Shown here in pieces: positions 1 to 8,183 of a stretch of DNA of 64,000 nt. The DNA lies in contig NZ_CP018221.1 of the NCBI RefSeq assembly GCF_001890385.1, positions 2,963,501 to 3,027,500 of the forward strand, written 5' to 3'. Every line of letters starts with the position of its first letter. The stretch's first letter is position 1. The stretch is from Tardibacter chloracetimidivorans (GTDB lineage Bacteria; Pseudomonadota; Alphaproteobacteria; Sphingomonadales; Sphingomonadaceae). Made by a program: the position numbers and the translations under genes. Below the pieces are notes generated by a model. It was given only the letters and a program-made list of their open reading frames with translations. It was not told the origin of the DNA and ran no database searches.

Positions 1-901
1 TTGTGGCGCCAGTTACCGGGTCGCCCGCGACTTTCTCGGCCGGGACCGGTTCGCCGGTGATCATGCTTTCATCGACGGACGAGCGGCCTTCCATCACGGT
101 CCCGTCGACCGGCACCTTCTCGCCGGGCCGCACTCGCAGCCGGTCGCCGACCTGAACGTCCTCGAGCGGAATTTCCTCCTCGCGACCGTCGTCGCGGATC
201 ACGCGTGCGGTCTTGGCGGCGAGATCGAGCAGCGCGCGGATCGCCTTGCCGGTTCCTTCGCGCGCGCGCAATTCCATCATCTGCCCCAGCAGGACCAGCA
301 CGACGATCACGGCAGCGGCTTCGAAATAGACCGGCACATTGCCTTCCGGATCTCGGAAGCCTGCGGGAAAAATGCCGGGCGCCAGAACCGCGACGACGCT
401 GAAGATCCACGAGGCGATCACGCCCATGGCGATCAGTGAGAACATATTGAGGTTCATCGTGCGGAAGGAATTCCAGCCGCGCACCAGGAAGGGCCAGCCG
501 CACCAAAGGACGACCGGCGTTCCGAGCGCCAGTTCGACCCACAGTGCGGTACGCGCGCCAAGCGCCTGGCGCACGCCGCCGAGCCCGACCAGCGGCCCCA
601 TCGACAGCAGCAGCAGGGGAATGGTCAGCGCGGCGCCAACCCAGAAGCGCCGGGTGAAATCCACCAGCTCCGGGTTGGGACCTTCCTCAACCATCGCGGC
701 GGATTCCAGTTCGAGGCCCATGCCGCAGATCGGGCAGGAACCGGGGCCGGGCTGCCGCACCTGCGGGTGCATCGGGCAGGTATAGACCGGCTCGCCATAG
801 CCCGAAGGCACCCGGTCATAACGGCCGTCTTTCGGCACTTCGCTGCCATGCGCGTGGCAGATCTGGTCATGATGATGTCCGCGGTGCTGATCGCTCATCA
901 T
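1..901 (-). CDS. copA: Copper-translocating P1B-type ATPase, N-terminal part (cut by window edge)
   Basis: ATP-driven exporter of Cu(I) across the inner membrane; about 300 N-terminal residues are present and the C-terminal part lies outside the window. The start is a tandem ATG at 901/898. The N-terminus is His-rich (HRGHHH), followed by a heavy-metal-binding domain with YTCPMHPQ and CPICGM near residues 37-58. Four hydrophobic segments follow, then the actuator domain with the ITGEPVP motif just before the edge. The phosphorylation DKTGT and CPC motifs would be off-window, so copper specificity rests on the domain layout and on the divergent csoR. The csoR operator lies in the divergent promoter region, so repression by CsoR is inferred. 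Confidence 0.93.
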   Translation of the reverse strand, partial: MMSDQHRGHHHDQICHAHGSEVPKDGRYDRVPSGYGEPVYTCPMHPQVRQPGPGSCPICGMGLELESAAMVEEGPNPELVDFTRRFWVGAALTIPLLLLSMGPLVGLGGVRQALGARTALWVELALGTPVVLWCGWPFLVRGWNSFRTMNLNMFSLIAMGVIASWIFSVVAVLAPGIFPAGFRDPEGNVPVYFEAAAVIVVLVLLGQMMELRAREGTGKAIRALLDLAAKTARVIRDDGREEEIPLEDVQVGDRLRVRPGEKVPVDGTVMEGRSSVDESMITGEPVPAEKVAGDPVTGAT

Positions 902-922
902 CGCAAAGCCCCCTTGCGAGAT

Positions 923-940
923 ACTATAGGGGGGTATAGT
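923..940. promoter_or_regulatory. CsoR operator between copA and csoR
   Basis: Perfect inverted repeat ACTATA-GGGGGG-TATAGT in the 75-bp divergent region between copA (minus) and csoR (plus). A G/C tract flanked by AT-rich inverted arms is the usual CsoR operator architecture. It sits where it could block both promoters. The symmetry is seen directly; protein binding is inferred. Confidence 0.8.
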
Positions 941-976
941 AATATTTATTCTGTCAGTTTGCAAGGTGAACGCCCA

Positions 977-1246
977 ATGCACAAATTCGGCAAGCAGATC
1001 GCACGCATGCGCCGCATCGAGGGGCAGGCGCGCGGCATCGCCAAGATGATGGAGGAAGACCGCTATTGCATCGACATCCTTCAGCAGTTTGCCGCAATAG
1101 AAGCGGCTTTGCGCTCGACGCGCGCTGAAGTGCTCAAGATACATGCGGGACATTGCGTAGAGGAAGCTATCGCATCGGGTGATAAGCACGACCAGAAGCA
1201 GAAATTTTCCGAACTTGTGTCGCTGTTCGAGAAACAGGGTCGCTAA
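977..1246 (+). CDS. csoR: Copper-sensing transcriptional repressor CsoR
   Basis: All-helical DUF156 (CsoR/RcnR) repressor, 89 residues. The Cu(I) ligand triad is intact: Cys31, His56 and Cys60, with the 25- and 4-residue spacings of CsoR (Cys-His-Cys), which separates it from Ni/Co sensors of the RcnR type. When Cu(I) binds, CsoR leaves DNA, so copA and probably csoR itself are derepressed. The ATG at 977 follows AAGGTGAA at 963-970. A longer upstream reading in the same frame runs through the operator and is unlikely. Confidence 0.93.
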   Translation: MHKFGKQIARMRRIEGQARGIAKMMEEDRYCIDILQQFAAIEAALRSTRAEVLKIHAGHCVEEAIASGDKHDQKQKFSELVSLFEKQGR

Positions 1247-1292
1247 CCGTGGATCTTCGCCTCTCCAGCTTTCCGGTTTTCAGGAGGTCGCA

Positions 1293-1640
1293 ATGATCAG
1301 ATATACTGTTGCAGCAGTTCTGTTTGCAGTTGCTCCGCTATCGCTTGCCGTCGCAGCGCCGACGCCGCCTACGGACAGGACCCCGCCTGCCAACTGCCCG
1401 CAAATTCAGCAGCATATGGGCGATGGTGCCATGAGCGGACCGGGCCAGATGATGCAACATGGTGATGGCAGCATGGGAAGCGGCACCATGGGGCATGGCA
1501 ATATGGGCACCGGAGCCATGCAAGGGCAAATGCAGGGCCAGATGATGCAGCATGGCGATCATCAGGCGATGATGCAGGGTCAGGCGCCATGTCCGGCAGC
1601 TAGCAAGCCGGCGGATAGCAAACCCAAGGACGGCAAATAG
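1293..1640 (+). CDS. Met/His-rich secreted protein, probable periplasmic copper binder
   Basis: Protein of 115 residues with a clear signal peptide (positively charged start, hydrophobic stretch, cleavage near LAVAA at about residue 22). The mature part is low complexity and packed with methionine, histidine, glycine and glutamine (repeats of the type GQMMQHGDG and GHGNMGTGAMQ), a composition typical of periplasmic copper-binding proteins in cop operons. Two cysteines (CPQ, CPA) flank the Met/His-rich core. It starts 46 bp after csoR with a strong CAGGAGG Shine-Dalgarno, so it is probably cotranscribed. No known fold is recognisable; copper buffering is inferred from composition and position. 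Confidence 0.8.
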   Translation: MIRYTVAAVLFAVAPLSLAVAAPTPPTDRTPPANCPQIQQHMGDGAMSGPGQMMQHGDGSMGSGTMGHGNMGTGAMQGQMQGQMMQHGDHQAMMQGQAPCPAASKPADSKPKDGK

Positions 1641-1672
1641 TAGATCGAAGGAAGCGCCGGGCGGCGCACTAT

Positions 1673-1806
1673 CACGCGGCCCGGCCGCCTTCACCCTTCA
1701 CGCCCCATTTCATGAGGCCGCTGGGCAGGGCCAGAACCTGATCGTCGACCTCGTCAACAACAGTTCCGAAGGCACGTCCATCCACTGGCATGGCACGCAA
1801 CGACGT
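1673..1806 (+). pseudogene. Multicopper oxidase fragment (CopA/PcoA-type)
   Basis: One frame reads FHEAAGQGQNLIVDL, then VNNSSEGTSIHWHG, the first cupredoxin domain of periplasmic multicopper oxidases, with the HWH copper-ligand motif. Homology begins abruptly without a start codon or signal peptide and ends right after HWHG, where the reading becomes unrelated basic sequence. It is about 45 residues out of the roughly 550 of an intact enzyme, so this is a deletion remnant of the copper operon that csoR controls. Confidence 0.7.
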
Positions 1807-1816
1807 GCCGCCGCGC

Positions 1817-2086
1817 TCAAACGACGATCGACCAGTTCTCATCTTCATCATCTCGGGTGCGCCATTTTTGGTTCGAAGGCACGAACGCTAGCACCGCCGC
1901 CTCTACGCCAGAAGCGGCGGTGAGCGTTCGGAGCGACTCGCTGCGCAGGCCGCGAATCCGAACCTCCGTCTTGCTGACTACCTCGACGCGCTGGGCGACC
2001 GCCCGGATGTGATCGCGGGCGAATGAGCCATCGCCCTGCCGCAGCTTCCTGCGCGCCGCGTCGCCGACCGTGCCCGCCTGCGCCAT
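1817..2086 (-). pseudogene. Serine recombinase C-terminal remnant
   Basis: An 89-residue open frame containing the segments IRAVAQRVEVVSKTEVRI, LLRTL-like LRTLTAASGVEAA and KWRTRDDE, which match the far C-terminal tail of large serine recombinases of alphaproteobacterial mobile elements. The resolvase catalytic domain and zinc ribbon are absent. The start codon shown (2086) is only the first ATG in frame. It is a scar of a departed element, not a functional gene. Confidence 0.6.
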
Positions 2087-2091
2087 CGCCG

Positions 2092-2212
2092 CTACTCCTC
2101 CGACTCGAAGCTGCGGTTTTCGCGGCAATGCCAGAGGCGCAGGAAGAAGATGGTCCCGGCCGCGATCTCGTACCGCATCTCATAGTTGCCGACGATGATC
2201 CGGCGGACCTCT
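2092..2212 (-). pseudogene. RelE/ParE-type toxin, C-terminal remnant
   Basis: The frame reads EEVRRIIVGNYEMRYEIA, then FFLRLWHCRENR, the last two beta strands and catalytic tail of ParE/RelE toxins. It follows directly on the stop codon of the upstream antitoxin remnant, so the first half of the toxin is missing. At about 40 residues versus the usual 95 it cannot be active. Confidence 0.6.
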
Positions 2213-2329
2213 TCATTTGACCGGCGAGGGCAGCGGCTTTTCCGTCTCGAGGCTGTCGCCCCATGTCTGGATCGCCTGATGGTCGATCACCCGGCCGGCA
2301 TCGAGATCTTCCAGGGCTTCGAGCGTCAT
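2213..2329 (-). pseudogene. Antitoxin remnant of a type II toxin-antitoxin module
   Basis: The open frame MTLEALEDLDAGRVIDH, then AIQTWGDSLETE, resembles the C-terminal half of CopG/ParD-like antitoxins. A plausible N-terminal half (SFETNAGLKQAVAAWVDQEEE) lies immediately upstream (about 2330-2395) in another reading frame, which suggests a frameshift split the gene. It stops just before the toxin remnant, keeping the usual antitoxin-toxin order. Confidence 0.5.
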
Positions 2330-2492
2330 CTTGATGCTCCTCCTCCTGATCGACCCAGGCGGCGACCGCCTGCTTCAGCCCAGCGTTGGTTTCGAAGCTG
2401 TGTCCTCGGTGCATTTGCCGGCACATTTACCGCGCCTGCGGCATAGCTCGGGAATCAATTGCGATTCCCTGCCGATCCCGAACACCCGATCA

Positions 2493-3899
2493 TCACGCCA
2501 CTGGATAGGGCGTAAGCGAGCTGTGGTCCTGATCGATGGCCAGCGCCCGGCCGATCGGCGGGAAAGCCCGCTGCGGACAGGCGGGCCGCTCACAGACCTT
2601 GCAGCCCGCGCCGATCGGCGTCGCGGCTCCCGGATCGGCAAGATCCAGCCCCTTCGAATAGATCAGGCGCGGGGCGTGCCGCACGTCGCAGCCGAGCCCG
2701 ACCGCAAAGGTCTTGCCCGGCACGCCATAACCGGCATTACCGCGCCCGACCGTCCGCGCGATCCACAAATAGGTTCGCCCGTCAGGCATCTGCGCGAGTT
2801 GGGTCAGCACGCGCCCCGGCTGCACGAACGCTTCATAGACGTTCCACAGCGGACATGACCCGCCGACCCGCGAAAAATGGAAGTCCGTCGCCGACTGGCG
2901 TTTGGAGATATTGCCGGCCCGATCGACCCGGATGAAGAAGAAGGGCACGCCGCGCGTTCCGGGCCGCTGGAGGGTCGAGAGCCGATGGCAGATCGTCTCG
3001 AACCCGACCCCGAAATGACGTCCCAGCCGCTCGATGTCATAGTGCTGCGCCTCGGCAGCGCGCAGAAAATCGCCATAGGGCAGGATCAGTGCGCCCGCGA
3101 AATAATTGGCGAGCCCGATCCGCGCGAGATGCCGCGCTTCATCTCCCGACAGCGCGGGATCGTCGGCAAGCCGGTCGATTACATCCCCCAATTCGAGGAA
3201 GGCGAGCTGGGTCGCCATCTGGAACGCCTGCTGGCCCTGCTTGAGATCGGGTGAGATGTGCAGCGCACGGCTGGCGGGATCGTAGCGGCGTTGCGCGGTC
3301 TCGCCCTCGTCGTAGATCAGGCGCACGTCATGGCGCTTCGCGAGCCATGCGGCGAGCCCGGCATGGACGGTGCGAGGGCCGAGGCCGGTCGCGGCGTAGA
3401 GGCGCTCGGCCGCGTCATCCAACTCGGCGATATGGTTGTGCCGCGCATAGAAGAAATCGCGGACCTGCTCGAACGGCATCCGGGCGGGCGCATCACCCAT
3501 CCATTCGTCGCCGAGCCGCGCCGCCATCGCCTCGGCGCGTTCCACGCCCTCGCGATTCTTCCGGTGCAGCGCCACCAACGTCCGCGCGACAGCGGGCATG
3601 TTGGTCGCCAGCTCGCGCATTTCGGCCACCGAAATCGTCTCGGCCTGGGCGCCATCGGACAGTGCCTCGCGCAAATCGGTGATGAGCCGCGCCTCATCGT
3701 CTTCGGAGAAGATCTGCACATCGACCCCGAACGCGGCGTTGAGGCGCAGCAGCACCGGCACGGTCAGCGGGCGCTGGTTCTGTTCGAGCTGGCTGAGATA
3801 ACTGGTCGAGATCGCTAGCGCCTGCGCCAGCGCGGCCTGGGTGATGCCGCGCTCCTCGCGGAGGCGGCGCAGCCGTACGCCCATGAACGCCTTGCTCAT
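2493..3899 (-). CDS. XRE-family short-chain fatty acyl-CoA regulator of the propionate operon
   Basis: A 468-residue regulator. Residues about 7-62 form a Cro/C1-type helix-turn-helix (ITQAALAQALAISTSYLSQLEQ). The middle matches the ImmA/IrrE-like region, and the C-terminal half matches the DUF2083 domain of ScfR/RamB/MccR-type regulators, ending in a cysteine cluster (CKVCERPACPQ). Such proteins sense acyl-CoA intermediates and control 2-methylcitrate or glyoxylate genes. It is divergent from the thioesterase-prpDCB operon, so it is the likely local regulator. Length is normal for the family. The direction of control (activator or repressor) cannot be told from sequence. Confidence 0.88.
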   Translation of the reverse strand: MSKAFMGVRLRRLREERGITQAALAQALAISTSYLSQLEQNQRPLTVPVLLRLNAAFGVDVQIFSEDDEARLITDLREALSDGAQAETISVAEMRELATNMPAVARTLVALHRKNREGVERAEAMAARLGDEWMGDAPARMPFEQVRDFFYARHNHIAELDDAAERLYAATGLGPRTVHAGLAAWLAKRHDVRLIYDEGETAQRRYDPASRALHISPDLKQGQQAFQMATQLAFLELGDVIDRLADDPALSGDEARHLARIGLANYFAGALILPYGDFLRAAEAQHYDIERLGRHFGVGFETICHRLSTLQRPGTRGVPFFFIRVDRAGNISKRQSATDFHFSRVGGSCPLWNVYEAFVQPGRVLTQLAQMPDGRTYLWIARTVGRGNAGYGVPGKTFAVGLGCDVRHAPRLIYSKGLDLADPGAATPIGAGCKVCERPACPQRAFPPIGRALAIDQDHSSLTPYPVA

Positions 3900-3913
3900 G
3901 ACGCGGCGCTCAC

Positions 3914-4003
3914 TTCACAAAATCCACAACTTCGCAGTAACTCATCCGCATAACTTCACCTGTTCAGTCATTCCGTACGACCTGATTGTGTGAATATTGT
4001 GAA
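3914..4003. promoter_or_regulatory. Divergent control region of the propionate operon with TTCACA/TGTGAA repeats
   Basis: The intergenic region holds TTCACA at 3914-3919 and two direct copies of TGTGAA at 3989-3994 and 3998-4003, which are inverse complements of the first. This arrangement is a candidate operator for the adjacent XRE regulator. Binding is inferred only from symmetry and position. Confidence 0.4.
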
Positions 4004-4040
4004 CTCACCTGTCCCGCAAGGGTCATCGCAAGGTGAGTGG

Positions 4041-4451
4041 ATGCAGCCCGTTCTCAATAATGATCCCGGCGACACCCTGTTCGTGGAGATGATCTTCCCC
4101 GAACAGGCGAACCACTACGGGACACTGTTCGGCGGGACCGCGCTCAGCCTGATGGGCAAGGCGGCATTCGTGGCCGCAAGCCGGCGCGCGCGCCGGGCGG
4201 TCGTCATGGCGACCTCAGACAAGATCGAGTTTCACATGCCCGTCGCGGTCGGCCAGCTCGTCGAGCTTGCGGCGCACGTATCGCGTGTCGGCCGCACGTC
4301 GATGACCGTCGAAGTCGCCGTGATCGTCGAGACCCTCACGACCGGCGAACGCCGGCCGGCGATGCGCGGGCAGTTCGAGATGGTCGCTGTCGATGAAGAC
4401 GGCAGGCCCGCGCCGATCGACCCCGAAAACCCGACAACGAAGGAAGCCTGA
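4041..4451 (+). CDS. Acyl-CoA thioesterase, hotdog fold (BFIT/BACH type)
   Basis: A 136-residue single-hotdog thioesterase: the segment [20 protein letters not shown] carries the helix-start asparagine/glycine pattern of the YciA/BFIT acyl-CoA hydrolases. I chose ATG 4041, preceded by AAGGTGAG, over the in-frame GTG at 3990, because the longer start would lie inside the putative operator. It ends 4 bp before prpD, so it is the first gene of the prp operon. It may release free CoA from propionyl-CoA or methylcitryl-CoA overload; this role is inferred from its place. Confidence 0.85.
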   Translation: MQPVLNNDPGDTLFVEMIFPEQANHYGTLFGGTALSLMGKAAFVAASRRARRAVVMATSDKIEFHMPVAVGQLVELAAHVSRVGRTSMTVEVAVIVETLTTGERRPAMRGQFEMVAVDEDGRPAPIDPENPTTKEA

Positions 4452-4455
4452 GTTT

Positions 4456-5955
4456 ATGAAGCTGCACGACGTCCGCACCTACAAGTCCGCCGAGCCGCTG
4501 GCGCGCGAGGATCAACTCGCGTGGAAACTTGCGGCGGTCGCGACGGACCCCGTGGCCGTCGAGGCCGAAGTCGCCGAAATGATCGGCAATCGGATCATCG
4601 ACAACGCCGCGGTGGCGGCCGCCTCGATCGCGCGCAAGCCGATCCGCTCGGCCCGCGCGCAGGCGCTGGGCCATCGCTCCGAGCGCGGCGCGGCGCTGTT
4701 CGGCCTGGACGAAGATGTGAGGGTGAGCCCGGAATGGGCGGCCTGGGCTAATGGCGTCGCGGTGCGTGAGTTGGACTTCCACGATACCTTCCTCGCTGCG
4801 GAATACAGCCATCCCGGCGACAACATCCCGCCGATCCTAGCTGTCGCCCAGGCCAAGGGTCTGGATGGCGCTGCATTGGTGCGCGGCATTGCCGCCGGCT
4901 ACGAAATACAGGTCGATCTGGTGAAGGGCATCTGCCTTCACGAGCACAAGATCGACCACATCGCCCATCTGGGGCCAAGCGCAGCCGGCGGCATCTGTGC
5001 CCTGCTCGGGCTGTCGACCGAAGTCGCCTGGCAGGCGATCCAGCAGGCGCTGCACACCACCACCACGACCCGCCAGTCGCGCAAGGGCGAAATCTCGACC
5101 TGGAAAGCCTATGCCCCGGCCTTCGCGGGCAAGATGGCGATCGAAGCGGTAGACCGGGCCATGCGCGGCGAAGGCGCGCCGTCGCCGACCTACGAAGGCG
5201 AGGACGGGTTCATCGCCTGGCTGCTATCTGGACCGGAGCATGTCTATCAAGTTCCATTGCCCGCACCCGGCGAACCTAAACGCGCAATTCTCGACACCTA
5301 CACCAAGGAATATTCCGCCGAATATCAGAGCCAGGCGCTGATCGACCTCGCCAAGCGGATGGGACCGAAGATCGGCGATCTCAGTCAGGTCGAAAGCGTG
5401 CTGATAAAGACCAGCCACCACACCCATTATGTGATCGGCACCGGCGCGAACGACCCGCAGAAGATGGACCCGAAGGCGAGCCGCGAAACGCTCGATCATT
5501 CGATCATGTATATCTTCGCCGTCGCGTTGCAGGACGGCGGCTGGCATCACGAAAACAGCTATGCACCGGAGCGCACACAACGTGCCGACACTGTCGAGCT
5601 GTGGCACAAGATCAGCACCGAGGAAGACCCGGCCTGGACCGCGCGCTACCATGCCAAGGGGCCGGAAAAGGCGTTCGGCGGCAAGGTGGTCGTCAAGCTG
5701 AAGAACGGCCAGTCGATCGTCGACGAATTGGCCGTCGCCGATGCCCATCCGGCCGGTGCCCGCCCATTTACCCGGTCCAACTATATCGAGAAATTCCGGA
5801 CCCTGGCGGACGGGATCGTCCCGATCGGGGAGCAGGATCGCTTCCTGGCCCTGGTCGAGTGCTTGCCGACCCTCAGCGCGGCGCAGGTCGCCAGGCTCAA
5901 TTTCACCGTCGATGCCGCCCGGCTGGGGCCTGACGCCCCGGTTGGCATCTTCTGA
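4456..5955 (+). CDS. prpD: 2-methylcitrate dehydratase
   Basis: MmgE/PrpD-family enzyme of 499 residues (family length about 485-500) that dehydrates 2-methylcitrate to 2-methyl-cis-aconitate in cytosolic propionate breakdown. Family landmarks visible include [20 protein letters not shown] (residues about 104-123), [21 protein letters not shown] and [13 protein letters not shown]. PrpD needs no iron-sulphur cluster and no cluster-type cysteines are seen. The start ATG follows AGGAAG in the end of the preceding gene. Neighbouring prpC and prpB supply the previous and following steps. Confidence 0.95.
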   Translation: MKLHDVRTYKSAEPLAREDQLAWKLAAVATDPVAVEAEVAEMIGNRIIDNAAVAAASIARKPIRSARAQALGHRSERGAALFGLDEDVRVSPEWAAWANGVAVRELDFHDTFLAAEYSHPGDNIPPILAVAQAKGLDGAALVRGIAAGYEIQVDLVKGICLHEHKIDHIAHLGPSAAGGICALLGLSTEVAWQAIQQALHTTTTTRQSRKGEISTWKAYAPAFAGKMAIEAVDRAMRGEGAPSPTYEGEDGFIAWLLSGPEHVYQVPLPAPGEPKRAILDTYTKEYSAEYQSQALIDLAKRMGPKIGDLSQVESVLIKTSHHTHYVIGTGANDPQKMDPKASRETLDHSIMYIFAVALQDGGWHHENSYAPERTQRADTVELWHKISTEEDPAWTARYHAKGPEKAFGGKVVVKLKNGQSIVDELAVADAHPAGARPFTRSNYIEKFRTLADGIVPIGEQDRFLALVECLPTLSAAQVARLNFTVDAARLGPDAPVGIF

Positions 5956-5966
5956 GGATCATGGTC

Positions 5967-7133
5967 ATGGGAGCAACCTTCAGGCCGAAGAAGTCGGTGG
6001 CGCTTTCAGGCGTCACCGCCGGCAACACCGCGCTCTGCACCGTGGGGCGCACGGGCAACGACCTGCACTATCGCGGCTACGACATCCTCGACGTCGCCGG
6101 GACCTGCGAGTTCGAGGAGATCGCCCATCTGCTTGTGCATGGCAGCCTGCCGACCGCCGCGCAGCTCGCCGGCTATAAGGCCAAGCTCCGGTCGTTGCGC
6201 GGTCTGCCCGCGGCGGTGAAGCGGACGCTGGAGGCAATTCCGGCCGCCGCGCATCCGATGGACGTGATGCGCTCCGGCGTCTCGGCGCTCGGTTGCGTGC
6301 TGCCCGAGGCGGCCGACCACAACCATCCCGGCGCCCGCGATATCGCCGACCGGCTGCTGGCGTCGCTGGGCTCGATGCTGCTCTACTGGCATCATTTCGC
6401 GCATCATGGCCGCGCGGTCGAAGTCGAGACCGACGACGACAGCATCGGCGGGCACTTCCTCCACCTCCTGCATGGCAAGCCGCCCAGCGACAGTCATGTC
6501 CGCGCTATGCACACCTCGCTCAACCTCTATGCCGAGCACGAGTTCAACGCCTCAACCTTCACCGCCCGGTCGATCGCGGGCACCGGCGCCGACATGTATT
6601 CGGCGATTACCGGCGCGATCGGGGCCTTGCGCGGCCCCAAGCATGGCGGCGCCAATGAAGTCGCGTTCGAGACCCAGAAGCGCTACTCCACCGCCGACGA
6701 GGCCGAGGCCGACATCCGCCGCCGCATCGAGGCGAAGGAGGTTGTGATCGGCTTTGGCCACCCGGTCTATACCGAGTCCGACCCGCGCAACGTCATTATC
6801 AAGGACGTCGCCCACCGGCTCGCGCTGGAGGCCAAGGCCACCCGACAGTTCGAGATCGCCGAGCGGATCGAGAGCGTGATGGCCGACACCAAGGCGATGT
6901 TCGCCAATCTCGACTGGTACAGCGCCGTCTCCTACCACCTGATGGGCGTGCCGACCGCGATGTTCACGCCGATGTTCGTGATCTCGCGAACCTCGGGCTG
7001 GGCGGCGCACGTCATCGAGCAACGGATCGACAACAAGATCATCCGCCCATCCGCCAATTACACCGGCCCCGACAATCTCGCCTTCGTGCCGATCGAGGCG
7101 CGCGGCGACGGCGTTCCCGCGCTGGCGGGCTGA
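5967..7133 (+). CDS. prpC: 2-methylcitrate synthase
   Basis: Citrate-synthase-family enzyme of 388 residues that condenses propionyl-CoA with oxaloacetate. Short type-I length, [14 protein letters not shown] and [14 protein letters not shown] carry the family histidines, and NLDWYSA the aspartate region. Of two ATGs, 5967 sits 8 bp after GAGGA, while 5961 is only 2 bp away, so 5967 is preferred. It could in principle act as a second citrate synthase; placement between prpD and prpB makes the methylcitrate role strong. Confidence 0.94.
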   Translation: MGATFRPKKSVALSGVTAGNTALCTVGRTGNDLHYRGYDILDVAGTCEFEEIAHLLVHGSLPTAAQLAGYKAKLRSLRGLPAAVKRTLEAIPAAAHPMDVMRSGVSALGCVLPEAADHNHPGARDIADRLLASLGSMLLYWHHFAHHGRAVEVETDDDSIGGHFLHLLHGKPPSDSHVRAMHTSLNLYAEHEFNASTFTARSIAGTGADMYSAITGAIGALRGPKHGGANEVAFETQKRYSTADEAEADIRRRIEAKEVVIGFGHPVYTESDPRNVIIKDVAHRLALEAKATRQFEIAERIESVMADTKAMFANLDWYSAVSYHLMGVPTAMFTPMFVISRTSGWAAHVIEQRIDNKIIRPSANYTGPDNLAFVPIEARGDGVPALAG

Positions 7134-7144
7134 AAGGAGGATAG

Positions 7145-8050
7145 ATGCCTTATCTGATCGCCAGCAATCTTCCCGGCGAGTCCGCCGGCAGGCGCTTTCG
7201 CACCCTGCTCGACCGGCCGGAAATCCTCCAGCTTCCCGGCGCCCATAACGGCATGGCCGCGCTCCAGGCCAAGGCGGCGGGATTCGAGGGACTCTATTTG
7301 TCGGGCGCAGCGATGACGGCCTCGATGGGCCTGCCCGACTTGGGCATCATCACCGTCGACGAGGTGGCTTTCTTCATCCGGCAGATCGTGCGCGCTTCGC
7401 GCCTGCCGCTGCTGGTCGACGGGGACACCGGCTATGGCGAGGCGCTCAATGTCATGCACATGGTTCGAGCTTTTGAAGAGGCCGGTGCGGGTGCGGTGCA
7501 TCTGGAGGACCAGCTCCTTCCCAAGAAATGCGGTCACCTCAACGACAAGAAGCTGGCCGACGCCCGCGACATGGCCGCCAAGGTGGCGGCAGCGGCCAGG
7601 GCGCGGCGTGATCTCGTCATCGTCGCCCGCACCGATGCGGCGGCGAGCGAGGGCTTGGACGGCGCGATCGCGCGGGCGAAGCTCTATGTCGAGGCTGGCG
7701 CGGACGCGATCTTCCCCGAGGCGCTGACCAGCATCGAAATGTTCCGTGCCGTCGCCGAGGCGCTGCCGGGCGTGAAGCTGCTCGCCAACATGACCGAGTT
7801 CGGCAGGACACCCTACCAGACGGCGGCCGAGTTCGAGGCGCTCGGCTACAGCATGGTGATCTGGCCTGTCAGCTCGCTGCGCGTCGCCAACAAGGCCCAG
7901 GAAAAGCTCTACGCCGCGATCCGGCGCGACGGCGGCACACAGGCGTTGCTGCCCGAGATGCAGACGCGGGCAGAACTCTACGACGCCATCGGACTGCATG
8001 ATTACGAGGCGCTCGACGCTTCTATCATCAAGACGGTCGTGCCGGCATGA
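7145..8050 (+). CDS. prpB: 2-methylisocitrate lyase
   Basis: Isocitrate-lyase superfamily TIM barrel of 301 residues that cleaves 2-methylisocitrate to pyruvate and succinate. The active-site motif KKCGH (in LLPKKCGHLNDKKL) and the metal-binding segment DGDTGYGE are intact. It begins 11 bp after prpC with GAAAGGAGG as ribosome site, completing the operon thioesterase-prpD-prpC-prpB. No separate acnD/prpF or aconitase gene is present, so methylaconitate hydration must come from another locus. Confidence 0.95.
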   Translation: MPYLIASNLPGESAGRRFRTLLDRPEILQLPGAHNGMAALQAKAAGFEGLYLSGAAMTASMGLPDLGIITVDEVAFFIRQIVRASRLPLLVDGDTGYGEALNVMHMVRAFEEAGAGAVHLEDQLLPKKCGHLNDKKLADARDMAAKVAAAARARRDLVIVARTDAAASEGLDGAIARAKLYVEAGADAIFPEALTSIEMFRAVAEALPGVKLLANMTEFGRTPYQTAAEFEALGYSMVIWPVSSLRVANKAQEKLYAAIRRDGGTQALLPEMQTRAELYDAIGLHDYEALDASIIKTVVPA

Positions 8051-8183
8051 CGATCCGCAGTGCGCTGCCCCTACCGCCGCGAATGCGTCGGCGCGTCGCG
8101 TCCGGCTGACGCGGCGCGCTCACCCCGTCCCCGTCCCCACTGATGAACCGGCGATGCTGTGCTGTCGCCGTAGGAGAAGATTC

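Noticed and set aside
8051-8183. Possible cobalamin riboswitch before metE
   Set aside because: The B12-box and the GGGAA/GCCACTG elements cannot be found in the 133 bp.
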